DNA from: Hofstenia miamia
Taxonomy: Eukaryota; Xenacoelomorpha; Acoela
NCBI GenBank assembly: GCA_004352715.1
Contig: SCFE01000121.1
Location: 5,192-69,191 of the forward strand
Reading direction: 5' to 3'
DNA: 64,000 bases
Shown: positions 1 through 11,456 of the stretch, in pieces
Position numbering within the stretch: position 1 is the stretch's first letter
How the letters are laid out: each line of letters opens with the position of its first letter
Program-made: the position numbers and the translations under genes
Notes under the pieces: generated by a model
Seen by the model: the letters and a program-made list of their open reading frames with translations, nothing else
Databases searched by the model: none
What the model was told of the DNA's origin: nothing

Positions 1-421
1 TTTCACGGATATTCTTAGGTTTAACATTTCTTAAATTATTCAACATTTGTTTGTCACAGTTAGCTTTCCCCTTTTGACCTTTGTTATAACATATATCATG
101 TTCTCTAGAAATAGCATCAATTTGATTATATGGTTGTACATTATTTTTCAATTGTTTCTGTAAAGGATTATATGGTCCAGTATATTTATGATTTGGAAGT
201 GTGAAACCTCCTTTTGGTTTTGGAAGGTAACCAATTGCTTTATGAATATCAAGGGCTCCACCAACTTTAGTTCTTACAAATTGTGTCTTTTTACTTCCAC
301 AATTGCTACAAATTGATTTCAGCATATTTCTTCCATTTTTTGTTGTAAGTAATTGCCCTGAGCCTGGAATGGAACCTGTTAATCTTTTTTCTTTAACACA
401 GTAAGTTAAATTAGTTGTCAT
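1..421 (-). CDS. Virus-like protein with C-x2-C domain and parvovirus-type phospholipase A2 motif (3' end outside window)
   Basis: Reading the complement from the ATG at 421-419 gives an open frame of 140 codons that runs off the window. Residues about 7-48 hold a cysteine at 8, a KNGR motif and CSNC at 38-41, resembling the DUF5679-type zinc-binding domain. Residues 80-87 read YTGPYNPL, matching the calcium-binding loop of the parvovirus VP1 phospholipase A2 family, and 108-112 read HDICY, the catalytic His-Asp plus downstream Tyr, with D102 before it. In that family the enzyme hydrolyses membrane phospholipids during virion entry; here the role is inferred from the motifs only. It lies head-to-head with the packaging ATPase, 84 bp away, so the two probably share a divergent control region. 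No stop or frameshift is seen in the visible part. PLA2-like genes are known from adintovirus/Polinton-type elements. Confidence 0.8.
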   Translation of the reverse strand, partial: MTTNLTYCVKEKRLTGSIPGSGQLLTTKNGRNMLKSICSNCGSKKTQFVRTKVGGALDIHKAIGYLPKPKGGFTLPNHKYTGPYNPLQKQLKNNVQPYNQIDAISREHDICYNKGQKGKANCDKQMLNNLRNVKPKNIRE

Positions 422-505
422 CTTTATAAAATAAGAAGTGAAATTAATTTCACAACAGAGAAGTTCTACTTCTCCTTAAAAAATATTTTCTTTTTTCCTT
501 ATATA
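422..505. promoter_or_regulatory. Divergent viral promoter region with two palindromes
   Basis: This 84-bp spacer separates the PLA2-like gene (minus) from the ATPase (plus). It contains GTGAAATTAATTTCAC at 438-453, a perfect palindrome. A hairpin GAGAAG-ttcta-CTTCTC lies at 458-474. Immediately before the ATPase ATG is a C/T tract followed by TATATA. On the minus side TATAAAG abuts the PLA2 start. The AAATTAATTTCACA part recurs at 12958-12971 before the major capsid gene. Confidence 0.6.
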
Positions 506-1084
506 ATGAAGTTTATTAATTATGATATTCCAAAAGTGAAAAATGACAAATCACCAGTAGATTTCTTTCCAGAAGACTTTAGAATACTTATATGTGGAAA
601 ATCAGGATGTGGAAAAACTAATTTATTAATGGATATGATTTTAAGACCTCTTATATATTATGATAAATTATACATCTATCCTCCAAATTTTCATCAAGAA
701 AAAATACACAATCTAATTAAGATAATAGAAAGAATATCAGATAAAGTAGGTTATAATGTTTTGGAAATATTACCAGAAGAATTTCTAAAAAACACTAATG
801 AATATTCAACAACAGGTAGAAAAATAGTTGTCTTTGATGACCTTGTAAATGCCCCAGAAAAGACACAATAAAATTGCAAATCATTTCACTGATCGTCATC
901 AGAACATATCAGCATGATATATTTCACAATCATATTACAATGTTCCAAAGAAAATAAGGACAAATTGTATACAAATGGTTTTATACACTCCTGTTGATAT
1001 TCATGATAAAAATTCAATTGCTAAGGATAATTCTTTTAATACAGACCTTTTTGAAAGTTTGTCTAATTTGACTTTCTTTTTGTG
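506..1084 (+). pseudogene. Polinton/PLV-type genome-packaging ATPase, frameshifted
   Basis: The first 121 codons (506-871) form the N-terminal half of an FtsK/HerA-superfamily packaging ATPase. GKSGCGKTN at about residues 31-39 is the Walker A motif, and KIVVFDDL at about 106-113 is the Walker B motif. The frame stops at TAA 869-871. The next frame continues the family's C-terminal part with HFTDRHQNIS and a YISQ segment, but carries a TGA at 915-917 before ending near 1083. So there is one frameshift around 860-870 and one nonsense codon: the gene is dead as assembled. Such ATPases pump DNA into capsids in Polintons, virophages and PLVs. The start is chosen at 506 because the conserved C/T-tract + TATATA element ends directly before it. 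Next along the strand is the coiled-coil gene start at 1226. Confidence 0.8.
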
Positions 1085-1194
1085 AACAAAGAAAAGAAGA
1101 CAGTACATAAAAACTTTAATGAAACTTTGTAATGACCATACAGCAAAGTGTCCTTTATTTTAGGAGTTAAGGGACAACATGTCCTGTATTGCAT

Positions 1195-1249
1195 GAAAAT
1201 TATTTTCTAAAATAATTATATAACAATGGATTATGATGAATATAGAAAN
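1195..1249 (+). CDS. First codons of the coiled-coil viral gene (duplicate of 5281-5334), cut by gap
   Basis: The 54 bases at 1196-1249 are identical to 5281-5334, including the TATA-like leader and the start codon at 1226 of a protein beginning MDYDEYR. The gene then disappears into an N gap. This is most simply the end of a contig that truly continues at 5281. Confidence 0.7.
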
Positions 1250-2248
1250 NNNNNNNNNNNNNNNNNNNNNNNNNNNNNNNNNNNNNNNNNNNNNNNNNNN
1301 NNNNNNNNNNNNNNNNNNNNNNNNNNNNNNNNNNNNNNNNNNNNNNNNNNNNNNNNNNNNNNNNNNNNNNNNNNNNNNNNNNNNNNNNNNNNNNNNNNNN
1401 NNNNNNNNNNNNNNNNNNNNNNNNNNNNNNNNNNNNNNNNNNNNNNNNNNNNNNNNNNNNNNNNNNNNNNNNNNNNNNNNNNNNNNNNNNNNNNNNNNNN
1501 NNNNNNNNNNNNNNNNNNNNNNNNNNNNNNNNNNNNNNNNNNNNNNNNNNNNNNNNNNNNNNNNNNNNNNNNNNNNNNNNNNNNNNNNNNNNNNNNNNNN
1601 NNNNNNNNNNNNNNNNNNNNNNNNNNNNNNNNNNNNNNNNNNNNNNNNNNNNNNNNNNNNNNNNNNNNNNNNNNNNNNNNNNNNNNNNNNNNNNNNNNNN
1701 NNNNNNNNNNNNNNNNNNNNNNNNNNNNNNNNNNNNNNNNNNNNNNNNNNNNNNNNNNNNNNNNNNNNNNNNNNNNNNNNNNNNNNNNNNNNNNNNNNNN
1801 NNNNNNNNNNNNNNNNNNNNNNNNNNNNNNNNNNNNNNNNNNNNNNNNNNNNNNNNNNNNNNNNNNNNNNNNNNNNNNNNNNNNNNNNNNNNNNNNNNNN
1901 NNNNNNNNNNNNNNNNNNNNNNNNNNNNNNNNNNNNNNNNNNNNNNNNNNNNNNNNNNNNNNNNNNNNNNNNNNNNNNNNNNNNNNNNNNNNNNNNNNNN
2001 NNNNNNNNNNNNNNNNNNNNNNNNNNNNNNNNNNNNNNNNNNNNNNNNNNNNNNNNNNNNNNNNNNNNNNNNNNNNNNNNNNNNNNNNNNNNNNNNNNNN
2101 NNNNNNNNNNNNNNNNNNNNNNNNNNNNNNNNNNNNNNNNNNNNNNNNNNNNNNNNNNNNNNNNNNNNNNNNNNNNNNNNNNNNNNNNNNNNNNNNNNNN
2201 NNNNNNNNNNNNNNNNNNNNNNNNNNNNNNNNNNNNNNNNNNNNNNNN
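1250..2248. other. Assembly gap (999 N)
   Basis: No sequence. Open frames that seem to cross it are artefacts of N runs. Confidence 0.99.
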
Positions 2249-2536
2249 AGTAAGTGAGAGAACAACAGCATATCACCTGCATGCAAATGGTGCAGGGAAA
2301 GGTTGAACAGGACACTGATTAAATTGATAAGAGTTACAACATCAAGAATAGGAGGTCATAAGTGGCATGATGTGATCAAAATGATCGAAGACTTTTATAA
2401 TACATCCATACACCATTCAAGGCCATGTTTGGAAGGGAGGCAGCAAAGCCACTATTGTAACATAATCCATCATGTGGTAAAGTTGAGAGAAAGAAAAGAA
2501 AGAATTAAGATTAACTTTAGAAATAATTATTGTTAA
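2249..2536 (+). mobile_element. Ty3/gypsy-type integrase fragment
   Basis: Just after the gap the frame reads SERTTAYHLHANG, the segment around the last acidic residue of the DDE integrase core of LTR retrotransposons (normally followed by a Glu in a NGxxER-like context). After a frameshift near 2303 it continues as NRTLIKL... with an FYNTSIHH segment, the usual YN...H pattern downstream in gypsy integrases, and stops at 2534-2536. The catalytic Glu is not preserved in this copy. It is a 5'-truncated, inactive fragment; polymerase and RNase H regions would lie in the gap. This contig sits between two pieces of the viral element and is probably misplaced. Confidence 0.6.
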
Positions 2537-3660
2537 TTATTTATTGTACGCACATGATTGTTATTAGTTAAATCATTTGTAAAATTATAAAGCAGTATGG
2601 TAATATTATTTAATTTGGCAGTACATTTTGCAAATGGTAAAAGACCAATGTCGCAAATGCTAATTAATGCTAACATGCTTAAATCGGCAGACAAAGAATA
2701 TCAGAATTCAGAAAATTGTCAACAACTTAGAGTTAACAGGTACTAGCTGAGTGTTTGATTGTTTAATAGTTTCATGTATAAAAATGGTGCAATTTATTAT
2801 TGTAATGATGGCCGAAATTTATCAGATTTACTTCGTTTTCTTTTGTCAGGTTTATTTATTAATTAAATGGAAAGCTAAAAACATTCAAGCACTAGGGTAT
2901 TTGAGGCAGTGGTCCAAGACTTCGTTTAAAGGGAGATAATTCGTAATGGCTTAAGCACTTAGCAATGAATTGTTATCACCATTCCAACGGCTGTGTATTT
3001 TGCACATTAACAATAATGATTTGCTAGCGCCATTCCCACAGCTGTGCAGCTGGTAGCTGTTGGTCTACCAGATGTGCTCATAGGTTAGGTGTAAGGATAG
3101 GGGTTTTTCTTTGTTATAGCTTTCCTATCATTTGTTGTTTGTTTTATTATGTTATCAAGTTTACATTAGCCCTCGTAGGAGAATTTACAGTTTGTTTGTA
3201 TTGGAAGTTTATTAATGTTATTACATTGTATTCAATTCATAGTTGACCTACTGACCTAATTCCTATGTCTATGCTGATTGCATTGATTGTTCACATGTAC
3301 AATAGGTTATTGGCATATAGATATTTATCTGTGGGGTTATTACATGTAAGGCATCATAACAAGCTAATGCATTCAGGTTGCAAGTCTCCTTTATATTACA
3401 ACATCATTAATAACAAGAACAATCAATGCATTAAATTAGTAGGTTATCCACACATTGTCACGATTGCATTATCACACAACATTTCATGCACTGAGTCTTC
3501 ATTGCAGCGATTGGTGTTTCTTTCGATGCTAAAGTGTTTGTTGGAATTAATAGTTACATCGTAGTTCTTCAGTTCCTCTTTGTGCTTTGCCTCAGGTCGG
3601 GTGTGTAACCCTGTACTTTGTACCAACCATCTCCTGTCTTGAACCTAAATTACTGTTGTT
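2537..3660. other. AT-rich sequence, possibly a 3' LTR; no gene
   Basis: No convincing coding sequence is visible. A purine-rich tract AAAGGGAGAT at 2928-2937 could be a polypurine tract, followed by some 700 bp that could be an LTR of the gypsy fragment. I cannot find the LTR's second copy, so this is only a suggestion. Confidence 0.25.
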
Positions 3661-3904
3661 NTTTTATTTTACCGATATAAAAACAACTTAGCGCAGCGAC
3701 AAAAGTGTTTTGAAACTGTAAAACATTTCAAATGATACTTTATTCAGTATATTTAATAGTTTTAACTAAAATATTTAATATAATAACGGTAAATATATAG
3801 CAATTAGAGTAAAATTGCAACAAAAAATTTTAATATGTCAAGGCTATAAATATACCAATATTTATCATAAAGAACTTTGCTGTACATTTATGCTTCGCAT
3901 GTAA

Positions 3905-4280
3905 TTATGCTTTGCGTACGTCTCTACCTATCCAACATTCTTAAAAAGGGCGGACATCGCTCCAATTTTTAAAAAAGGTGATCCGAAAATCTGTATCAAC
4001 TATAGGCCTATCGCAGTAACTAGCCCATTTTCTAGGATATTTGAGAGACTAATCAGTATTAAAATATATTCTTTCTTAAAGCAATTTGATATATTATCTC
4101 CAAAGCAGTTCGGATTTCGAGAAGGGTTTAGCACAACTGATGCACTACTGTATTTTATTGAAAGCATCCGTTTTTACTTAAATAGCAATATTAGCAACAG
4201 CGTAGCTCTACTTGATCTTAGTAAGGCTTTTGATAGCTTGGATCACAATATTTTAGACACAAAGCTACAGAGTTATGGAT
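3905..4280 (+). mobile_element. Non-LTR retrotransposon reverse transcriptase fragment
   Basis: An uninterrupted frame of 125 codons runs from after the TAA at 3902-3904 to the N gap. It carries IFKKGDP, NYRPIAVTSP, KQFGFREG and LDLSKAFDSLDH, i.e. RT motifs from the fingers through motif A with the first catalytic Asp. It is open on both ends: the 5' side is truncated by unrelated sequence and the YxDD motif would be in the gap. CR1/jockey-like by motif style; clade not determinable from this length. Confidence 0.85.
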
Positions 4281-5280
4281 NNNNNNNNNNNNNNNNNNNN
4301 NNNNNNNNNNNNNNNNNNNNNNNNNNNNNNNNNNNNNNNNNNNNNNNNNNNNNNNNNNNNNNNNNNNNNNNNNNNNNNNNNNNNNNNNNNNNNNNNNNNN
4401 NNNNNNNNNNNNNNNNNNNNNNNNNNNNNNNNNNNNNNNNNNNNNNNNNNNNNNNNNNNNNNNNNNNNNNNNNNNNNNNNNNNNNNNNNNNNNNNNNNNN
4501 NNNNNNNNNNNNNNNNNNNNNNNNNNNNNNNNNNNNNNNNNNNNNNNNNNNNNNNNNNNNNNNNNNNNNNNNNNNNNNNNNNNNNNNNNNNNNNNNNNNN
4601 NNNNNNNNNNNNNNNNNNNNNNNNNNNNNNNNNNNNNNNNNNNNNNNNNNNNNNNNNNNNNNNNNNNNNNNNNNNNNNNNNNNNNNNNNNNNNNNNNNNN
4701 NNNNNNNNNNNNNNNNNNNNNNNNNNNNNNNNNNNNNNNNNNNNNNNNNNNNNNNNNNNNNNNNNNNNNNNNNNNNNNNNNNNNNNNNNNNNNNNNNNNN
4801 NNNNNNNNNNNNNNNNNNNNNNNNNNNNNNNNNNNNNNNNNNNNNNNNNNNNNNNNNNNNNNNNNNNNNNNNNNNNNNNNNNNNNNNNNNNNNNNNNNNN
4901 NNNNNNNNNNNNNNNNNNNNNNNNNNNNNNNNNNNNNNNNNNNNNNNNNNNNNNNNNNNNNNNNNNNNNNNNNNNNNNNNNNNNNNNNNNNNNNNNNNNN
5001 NNNNNNNNNNNNNNNNNNNNNNNNNNNNNNNNNNNNNNNNNNNNNNNNNNNNNNNNNNNNNNNNNNNNNNNNNNNNNNNNNNNNNNNNNNNNNNNNNNNN
5101 NNNNNNNNNNNNNNNNNNNNNNNNNNNNNNNNNNNNNNNNNNNNNNNNNNNNNNNNNNNNNNNNNNNNNNNNNNNNNNNNNNNNNNNNNNNNNNNNNNNN
5201 NNNNNNNNNNNNNNNNNNNNNNNNNNNNNNNNNNNNNNNNNNNNNNNNNNNNNNNNNNNNNNNNNNNNNNNNNNNNNNNN
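4281..5280. other. Assembly gap (1000 N)
   Basis: No sequence. The LINE fragment enters it from the left and the viral coiled-coil gene leader emerges on the right. Confidence 0.99.
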
Positions 5281-5311
5281 GAAAATTATTTTCTAAAATA
5301 ATTATATAACA
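5281..5311 (+). promoter_or_regulatory. Viral gene leader with TATA-like element
   Basis: GAAAATTATTTTCT, a near-palindrome, is followed by TAATTATATAACA and the ATG at 5312. It is a looser version of the C/T tract + TATATA element seen before other genes of this element. Confidence 0.45.
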
Positions 5312-5905
5312 ATGGATTATGATGAATATAGAAAACTATTAAATCTTGAAGATGAAGTCTGTAAGCAAGAAAAAAAGATTTTACAACAAAAATGTGACTA
5401 CATTACCCAACAAAATGAAGTTCAGTACAACTTACAAGAAGCATACAAACCTATTACAAAAACTATTTCAGATCAAGGAGATCTATTTAAAGATAAAATA
5501 AATGTCATTAAAGAAAACCTAAGGGATCAAACAAATGAATTAGTTCAAATGAGAAAAAATCAAAGGCAATTACAAGATGCAATAGAGGATTGGAAACCAT
5601 ATAATCTTAATAATCTACAACAGTTAGAAGATGAAGACATTAAGAAAAGGGTAACACCTGTACAAATTATAAATCTTGATGTAGTATTTTTGCAAAAATA
5701 TGGTTTACCTTCCAGCAATGACATACTTGAAAATTCAGAGAAGAAAAATGAATTCAAAAATCTTATTAAACATGTAGATGATAGCATACAAATGACAGGT
5801 GTTGCAAAGGGAGTCTCAACCAAACAAAAGAAGAATGACCCAGTAGTGGGTGTTGCGGGGGTTGCACCCCTCGACCCCGCATTCATTTCAATTTTTTTCA
5901 ATTAA
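5312..5905 (+). CDS. Viral-element coiled-coil protein of unknown function
   Basis: This is a 197-residue intact frame. Residues about 8-100 are rich in K, E, Q, D and L with heptad-like spacing (CKQEKKILQQKCDYITQQN..., NQRQLQDAIEDW), suggesting a long coiled coil. Residues about 115-135 contain VTPVQIINLDVVFLQKYGLP, a compact possible globular end. The last 25 residues are encoded by an unusually GC-rich stretch (5850-5880) that forms a hairpin, giving GVAGVAPLDPA. It sits immediately downstream of the ATPase if the contigs at 1249 and 5281 are joined. I do not recognise a named family. By position it may be a structural or assembly protein of the virion; that is inference. Confidence 0.7.
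   Translation: MDYDEYRKLLNLEDEVCKQEKKILQQKCDYITQQNEVQYNLQEAYKPITKTISDQGDLFKDKINVIKENLRDQTNELVQMRKNQRQLQDAIEDWKPYNLNNLQQLEDEDIKKRVTPVQIINLDVVFLQKYGLPSSNDILENSEKKNEFKNLIKHVDDSIQMTGVAKGVSTKQKKNDPVVGVAGVAPLDPAFISIFFN
5851..5880. other. GC-rich hairpin at the 3' end of the coiled-coil gene
   Basis: GCGGGG at 5855-5860 pairs with CCCCGC at 5875-5880, and an alternative inner stem pairs the G run with the CCCC at 5867-5870. This is an island of about 80% GC in sequence that is otherwise near 30% GC, only 25 bp before the stop codon. Confidence 0.6.
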
Positions 5906-8900
5906 TATTTTTATCAGTAAATTGGAAATCCAATTTCACACTACTATTTTGACAACCAATACCAAACTGACAATATTGCAATTCTGTAGTGTGTAGAACA
6001 CAACGCAAATTGAAAACACATTTATTGAAAACAAATATGTATAGACAATGTACATCAATTAATCAAAATGTCTATGGCTTTTGTAATCATATCTTCATTA
6101 AAACTGCAGATATTTCGGTTTTGGCAAGCAGAAACTTGGGTGCAGAAAAGACTAGAAATTTCAAGTATCCTTCAGAAAATTCCAATAATTTTATTCCTCA
6201 AATTGATATTGACAGCATGAATTTTCCGACATATAGTAATAAACTATCTGATAAGCTTTATCACCACTACATTTTCTATTCCAAGTTATTTGATTAATAT
6301 TCAATTGCATTGTATATATCATCATTACAATCTAATTGACTGCTACTGTCTGCAATGTATTGTTGCTACTAAAAATTTGAGTTACGGAAAACAGAAATGG
6401 CTTAATTATCTAGATTTAAGAGAAATATGCAATCAGCTCTCAATGTATTGAATTAGTATAATTATATCCATTGTTTTATATATACAGTGTGACTATATAT
6501 GCTATGATATTATTCAAATGACAAATGTACATTTGTTATAAATATGAATAACTTATAGCTTAACTGTAAACAGATTTTAAATTTTTCAAGAAAAGAAATA
6601 TTTTTTACTCATGTTATTCAATTTTTGAGCTTTTCGACTAATCGATAATATGTGTATATAGATTTTCCATGTACCTTATAATAATTTCATTATTGCATTA
6701 TACAAATAAAAATAAAACAGAAGATCTAAGGTCAATTTGAAGGAAAATTTGCAGTAGCATTTTGAAATTTTAATGCTAAGTGTAGAATCTTTGATCTTTT
6801 TTCCTATATAGAGGTTGCTATTGCTGCACCCTAAAAGGGCAAACAGCAATAGCAACCGAATCATTCATTGGAAGCATTCGCAAAACAAAATTTCTCATAT
6901 TATTTAGATGAAGGTTAAATTTGAAATTGAGTTTTGCTTCAATTCTTGAATTTGACATGTTCAGCATTTATATATAATAAAATAGTTGATTTGTATTGTT
7001 AAATACATACATTTCTCAAATATATGGATTGTTACATTATAAACAATTTCCAAAAAAACTGGATATGAATGGAAGTTTAGCTATAGGTTCGTGAAATTTG
7101 AATATATGTCTGAACCCGGCATTTCAATATCCACCCAAAAATTGCAACTGGACAACTTCAAAAAAGTTTTTGTAAATAAATCAGTTTAGACGCAGCAATA
7201 AAATATCTTCGAAATGTTAATCTTATTCTAGTACTGGCTTATTCTTTCATAATAATGGTCACATAACAATATTCAGGCTAAGACCGGAAAATGATTTCAA
7301 GTTGTAAACTGTTATATTGTTCTAAAACATGTTTTCTATTTGACTAAAATTATGTACTGCATTTTCTAAAACAGTAAATCCTTCAGTCTGAACATGATAA
7401 AAATTAGAACATATGCTAAAGTTTAAATCTCAAGAAGTGCTATAATTAGAGTAAAGAAAATAATTATGTTTGCAGTTATTTTTATGTTTAAGAAATAACT
7501 ATGTTAACATTTCTCTAAAAAAACTTTATGGAAAATTCGAATTTATGACATTTGAAGCATTCTACAGCTTCCAATATTTCGAAAAAACTTTTCCTGCAAT
7601 ATATTTAGTGTTGCATAAAAAATACAAATATAAAAATAATAACTGGTTCCATTGAAAACCATCAGAATGTAAACTATGTTAATAGATACATATTTTAATA
7701 ATATTATTTTTTTTTAAAAATTTTTCATTTTGTAAAAGTCCAGTATTTTAAAAATTTTATTCTTTATGATTTATTATTAGGTTACGAGAAAGCTTTAAGC
7801 TTTCAAGTTTTAGCTATGAGAAACAGCCTCAATGCAATTTTCTAGAATCTAAAATTGTCTATAGAAATAATATAAATATATTTCAATATTGATGACATTC
7901 TAATGTATTGATGCGAAATATTTCTTAGAATTCTACATAAATAAATGAATATAATGTATTAAAATGCCAACTAGACAGTGTATTAGAAAGCACTATTGAA
8001 ATGAAATAAAATCTGATTGCATGATTTAGTCTGAGAAAAACTTTAATTCTTAAAATTCGGTTTTGAAAAAGTTCGCAACTTACAAGAAAGATGTTGATCA
8101 AATCGAAAAATGACAAACATTGTCACATTGAGCAATGAATTAATTATTTCTATTATTTGCATTCTCATGATGTAGCATTTGATTTAAATTTCGCCTTTCG
8201 AATTTTAAGTACCTCTGTATATAATTGTTTTATATGTAAAGTTTATATTCCATAATAGTATATAGTTTACTCCAAAGGTAAGTTCAAATATTTATCTAGA
8301 AATGGGAACTAAGTAAAACCTTACACATTTAATATAGGTACTCTTAGTTCTTTTCCGCATTGCAGAAAAGGTCTCAGCATATGGCCATTATTATATAATT
8401 GGAGCAAATTTTATCAAACCTAATTTTAATACAAATACTTTTTATGTAATATTGCCGAAATTTACATCAATTATATTTATCACTCAAAAATAGTTGAAAC
8501 TTATAAAATCCCGGAGATTAATTGTATGATTGTTTTAGTGCTATTCAGATCGTCCCCAGTGGTACATGGACTGTGTGTATAGCACAAAAACGTTTGGAGT
8601 AATAGCTCTCTAAATACGATCTACTCTATTAAATGTTATAGACTGCTATTGTCAACTTGTGAATTTTAACATATTCACTTCGAGTATATCGTAGATTCAG
8701 AATTTACACATTTGAAAAACAAAATATTCTTAAATTCAGCTGGTCAGCGCGCAAATTTTCATATATAATGCTAGTTTTTCAGGCCAATTGAGGCCCAATA
8801 TGGAATTATAAAATTAATTAGTTTTATTAATGAAGTCGCAAATTTGCTATTGTACTAGTAACTAAAAATACATTTTTATAGTGTTAGATTGAGCCAGGGA

Positions 8901-10659
8901 AATCTACGGAATGCTGTAAACAACAAAGCAATTGAACCAAAACTCACAGAATAGTGACTTTAAATGTATGTTTAAAGTTAATTCGAAAAAGCTTTCTTTG
9001 TCAAGATGTCCTATATCTAAAAGCTGCTAATTACAAGAAATTTTGCAAGAATTTCATCCCAAATATCTGCGCAATTCAATATCATATCAGCGAACTTATT
9101 GCATTAAAATTAGATTGCGAAAATTACATGAATTTTATAAATATTTTATTTTTACAAGTCGTTTTCTTGTGGAATTCATTGCCAATGTTTCGATTGTCAT
9201 ATCAAGATATTTAAAATGGATAACAGAGAGTATAAACTTTTTCCGACATTACTTTCAACAGTATTGCTAGGGTTCATCAAAGGTTTTACAATAATTATAC
9301 ATCAAATTTAATTTTTCTGACTATTATTGAATTTTCTTAATAATTTCTTCAATCTTTAAAATTCAAATGAGTATACATATCATTGTTTCATTGGTGTTCT
9401 ATTGGAAGCCAAAAGGCAGCATCGAAATCAAAACAATAATAGCTATACACTTAGTAGGTGCAAATATATTATTCGGATAATCACACTAATTTCATTGAAA
9501 TTACTCAAACTTTATATTACACTTTGCTGCCCTAGATACATCTTCTGTGAAATCATTTATTGCTTTGAGTAAATAGGTATCCCATCTTGTCAAGAGCATA
9601 TATAAATATGATTATTTAGGATGAACGCATCATGATGTAATTTGAATTTAGTTACTTCTAATTAATTTTTCCACAAGTCCTCTGATTAATGTTGAAATTC
9701 ATTGCACGTGTGATATCTAATTGTTATTAATAGCAGAAGATCAAAAATTTTTTGTTATGGAAAATGTGAATGCGGGAAATATGCATGTTTTAGTTAGTCT
9801 TCATTTAACAGAAATGCTCAATCAACACACAATGCATTAAATCGACATAAAAAATCAATTGTTTCACATACTTGATATCACTATATATTTTATAATATTT
9901 AATAAATAACAAATGTACATTCATATTAAATGTAAATATCATTTAATTGAATTCTAAACAGATTTCTATTGTTATTATTGATGAAACGTCTTTCACTCAT
10001 GTGCCTAAAATTTTGTGCTTTTCAAAAAATCGATAATATGGGTAGATAGTTTATTGCAGTTACTATCTAATATCAATTATTGAGGACACCAGAGTTTAAA
10101 TGCAAAATATACATTTTAATGCTATTATTATTAATGAAATGTTTTTCACTAATGTGCCTAAAATTTTGCGCTTTTTGAAAAATCGGAAATATAAGTACAT
10201 AGTGCTTTTCAAGTACTATATAATAGTTTAAATTCAAAGTCTAAGTGTCCAATAATGAAGGCACAGGAGCACTTTAAATCGATTTTCTTAAATTGCCAAT
10301 TTAAGCCTAAAATATGTGGAAATCTCCCAATTTTTTTATTTTGTTATTTAAACAATTCAGTTGCACATTTTTTGGCATTGGTCCAAAGTTAATAGGATCA
10401 AATCTGGCACACAAACTGCAGCTGGAAAATTTGGAATCAATTAAATTGCATTAAAACAAAAAGCCTAAATTCTAGGCTTCTACTTGATGGATTTCAAAAT
10501 TTCTTTTAATATTCCTTTGCGCCCAACACCATTGTTCAAACAAAAAAAGAATTTTTAAAATTCGGGCAAAATTGACTGTGCAAATTGAGAAGTTGTTTTC
10601 TACGCTTACACTATTTTTCCATGCATAGATTAAAATCAGAATCCTATTGGCTGTTACTT
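5906..10659. other. AT-rich non-coding region with old dispersed repeats
   Basis: No protein-like frame is recognisable over about 4.7 kb. It contains degenerate copies of one repeat: 6360-6690 resembles 9760-10070, and the core ATTTTGTGCTTTTC...ATCGATAATAT is seen at 6622-6672, 10006-10055 and 10156-10203. It separates the two coding blocks of the viral element and may be an old non-coding transposon or host sequence inserted there. Confidence 0.5.
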
Positions 10660-10936
10660 TCAAAGGAAAACTTTGAGGGCTTTTTTCACCATGAAAAAGT
10701 GAAAAGCATCTTTAGCAAAAAAAATTTCATAAGGTAATAGGGGGTCAAAGAATCGGTATGAAAAATTTCTGACGACCAGCGGATTCAAAACCGGAAAAAA
10801 GCGTCTTTTCTCTATAATAGGTTTGCTTCTATCAGCGGCGTGATACGGGACCCTGCCCGCACGCCGCACATTGTATGGCATTACAATGCCAAACACCCAG
10901 ATAATTATGACAAGACACTTTATGAAAGACTAATAT
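10660..10936. other. GC-richer segment bordering the second viral block, unrecognised
   Basis: This stretch (for example CAGCGGCGTGATACGGGACCC near 10837) differs in composition from both sides. The minus strand is open over 10660-10896 but the product resembles nothing I know. The conserved viral promoter element is absent before the next gene at 10937, so the viral gene is probably 5'-truncated here by a junction. Confidence 0.35.
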
Positions 10937-11440
10937 TTGAAGGGAATGAACTCCAAAAATACAGGAATTTTGTTTGTAGATATGGATAAATTATATAGAG
11001 AATATATTTTGGAAGCTTACTATGTAGATCAAATTGGTATGCCTTATGGGAAACCAATTATTTCTGAACCAATTGATCAATCCTTCATAGATCTTTTAAC
11101 AAAGAGATATAATAAAAAACAAGATAAATACACTGAAAAGTCTAAGAGAGTATTTAGGAATCTGGTAAAACTTGCTGGAGTTACAGGTAATCGCAAAAAT
11201 CAAAAAGTTAAAAAGATAATTAAGGGTAAAAGTGTTTTCTACTACAATCAATGATCCTTCAAAATTAATGGATCACTTAGAATTACTTACTTTTTCTAAG
11301 AATGCTGGAAATGATAGTGCTCAAATTTATAATGAAATTATTCAGTTAATTGATGAATTAGTAAGATTGAAAGCTATTACTAAAGATGATGTTAGAAGTT
11401 TTACAATAAATTTTCTTAAGAAAAATCATTTTTTCTTTTT
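10937..11440 (+). pseudogene. Viral-element ORF upstream of the penton gene, frameshifted
   Basis: The first frame (10937-11254, 105 codons) starts MKGMNSKNTG and ends in a Lys-rich stretch. The protein sense continues in another frame from about 11232 with LELLTFSKNAGNDSAQIYNEIIQL-type sequence, so a frameshift lies near 11230-11250. The second half (a hydrophobic helix, then AGN, then E..Q.I..L) looks like a small conserved ORF that commonly precedes capsid genes in invertebrate Polinton-like elements; the family has no name I can give with certainty. In this copy the frame runs without a stop into the penton gene. In the duplicate copy a stop occurs at 11779-11781, which is probably the natural end. 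Confidence 0.55.
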
Positions 11441-11456
11441 TCTTTATATAGTAGTA
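11425..11456 (+). promoter_or_regulatory. Conserved viral promoter element before penton gene (copy 1)
   Basis: TTTTTTCTTTTTTCTTTATATAG-type tract ends 6 bp before the ATG at 11457. It is preceded by the palindrome TTTTCTTAAGAAAA at 11411-11424. A second copy lies at about 11800-11833 before the ATG at 11834. Confidence 0.65.

Noticed and set aside
1200-2315. Open frames of about 340-370 codons on both strands over 1200-2315 and 4238-5309
   Set aside because: They consist of N runs; only the flanking bases are sequence.
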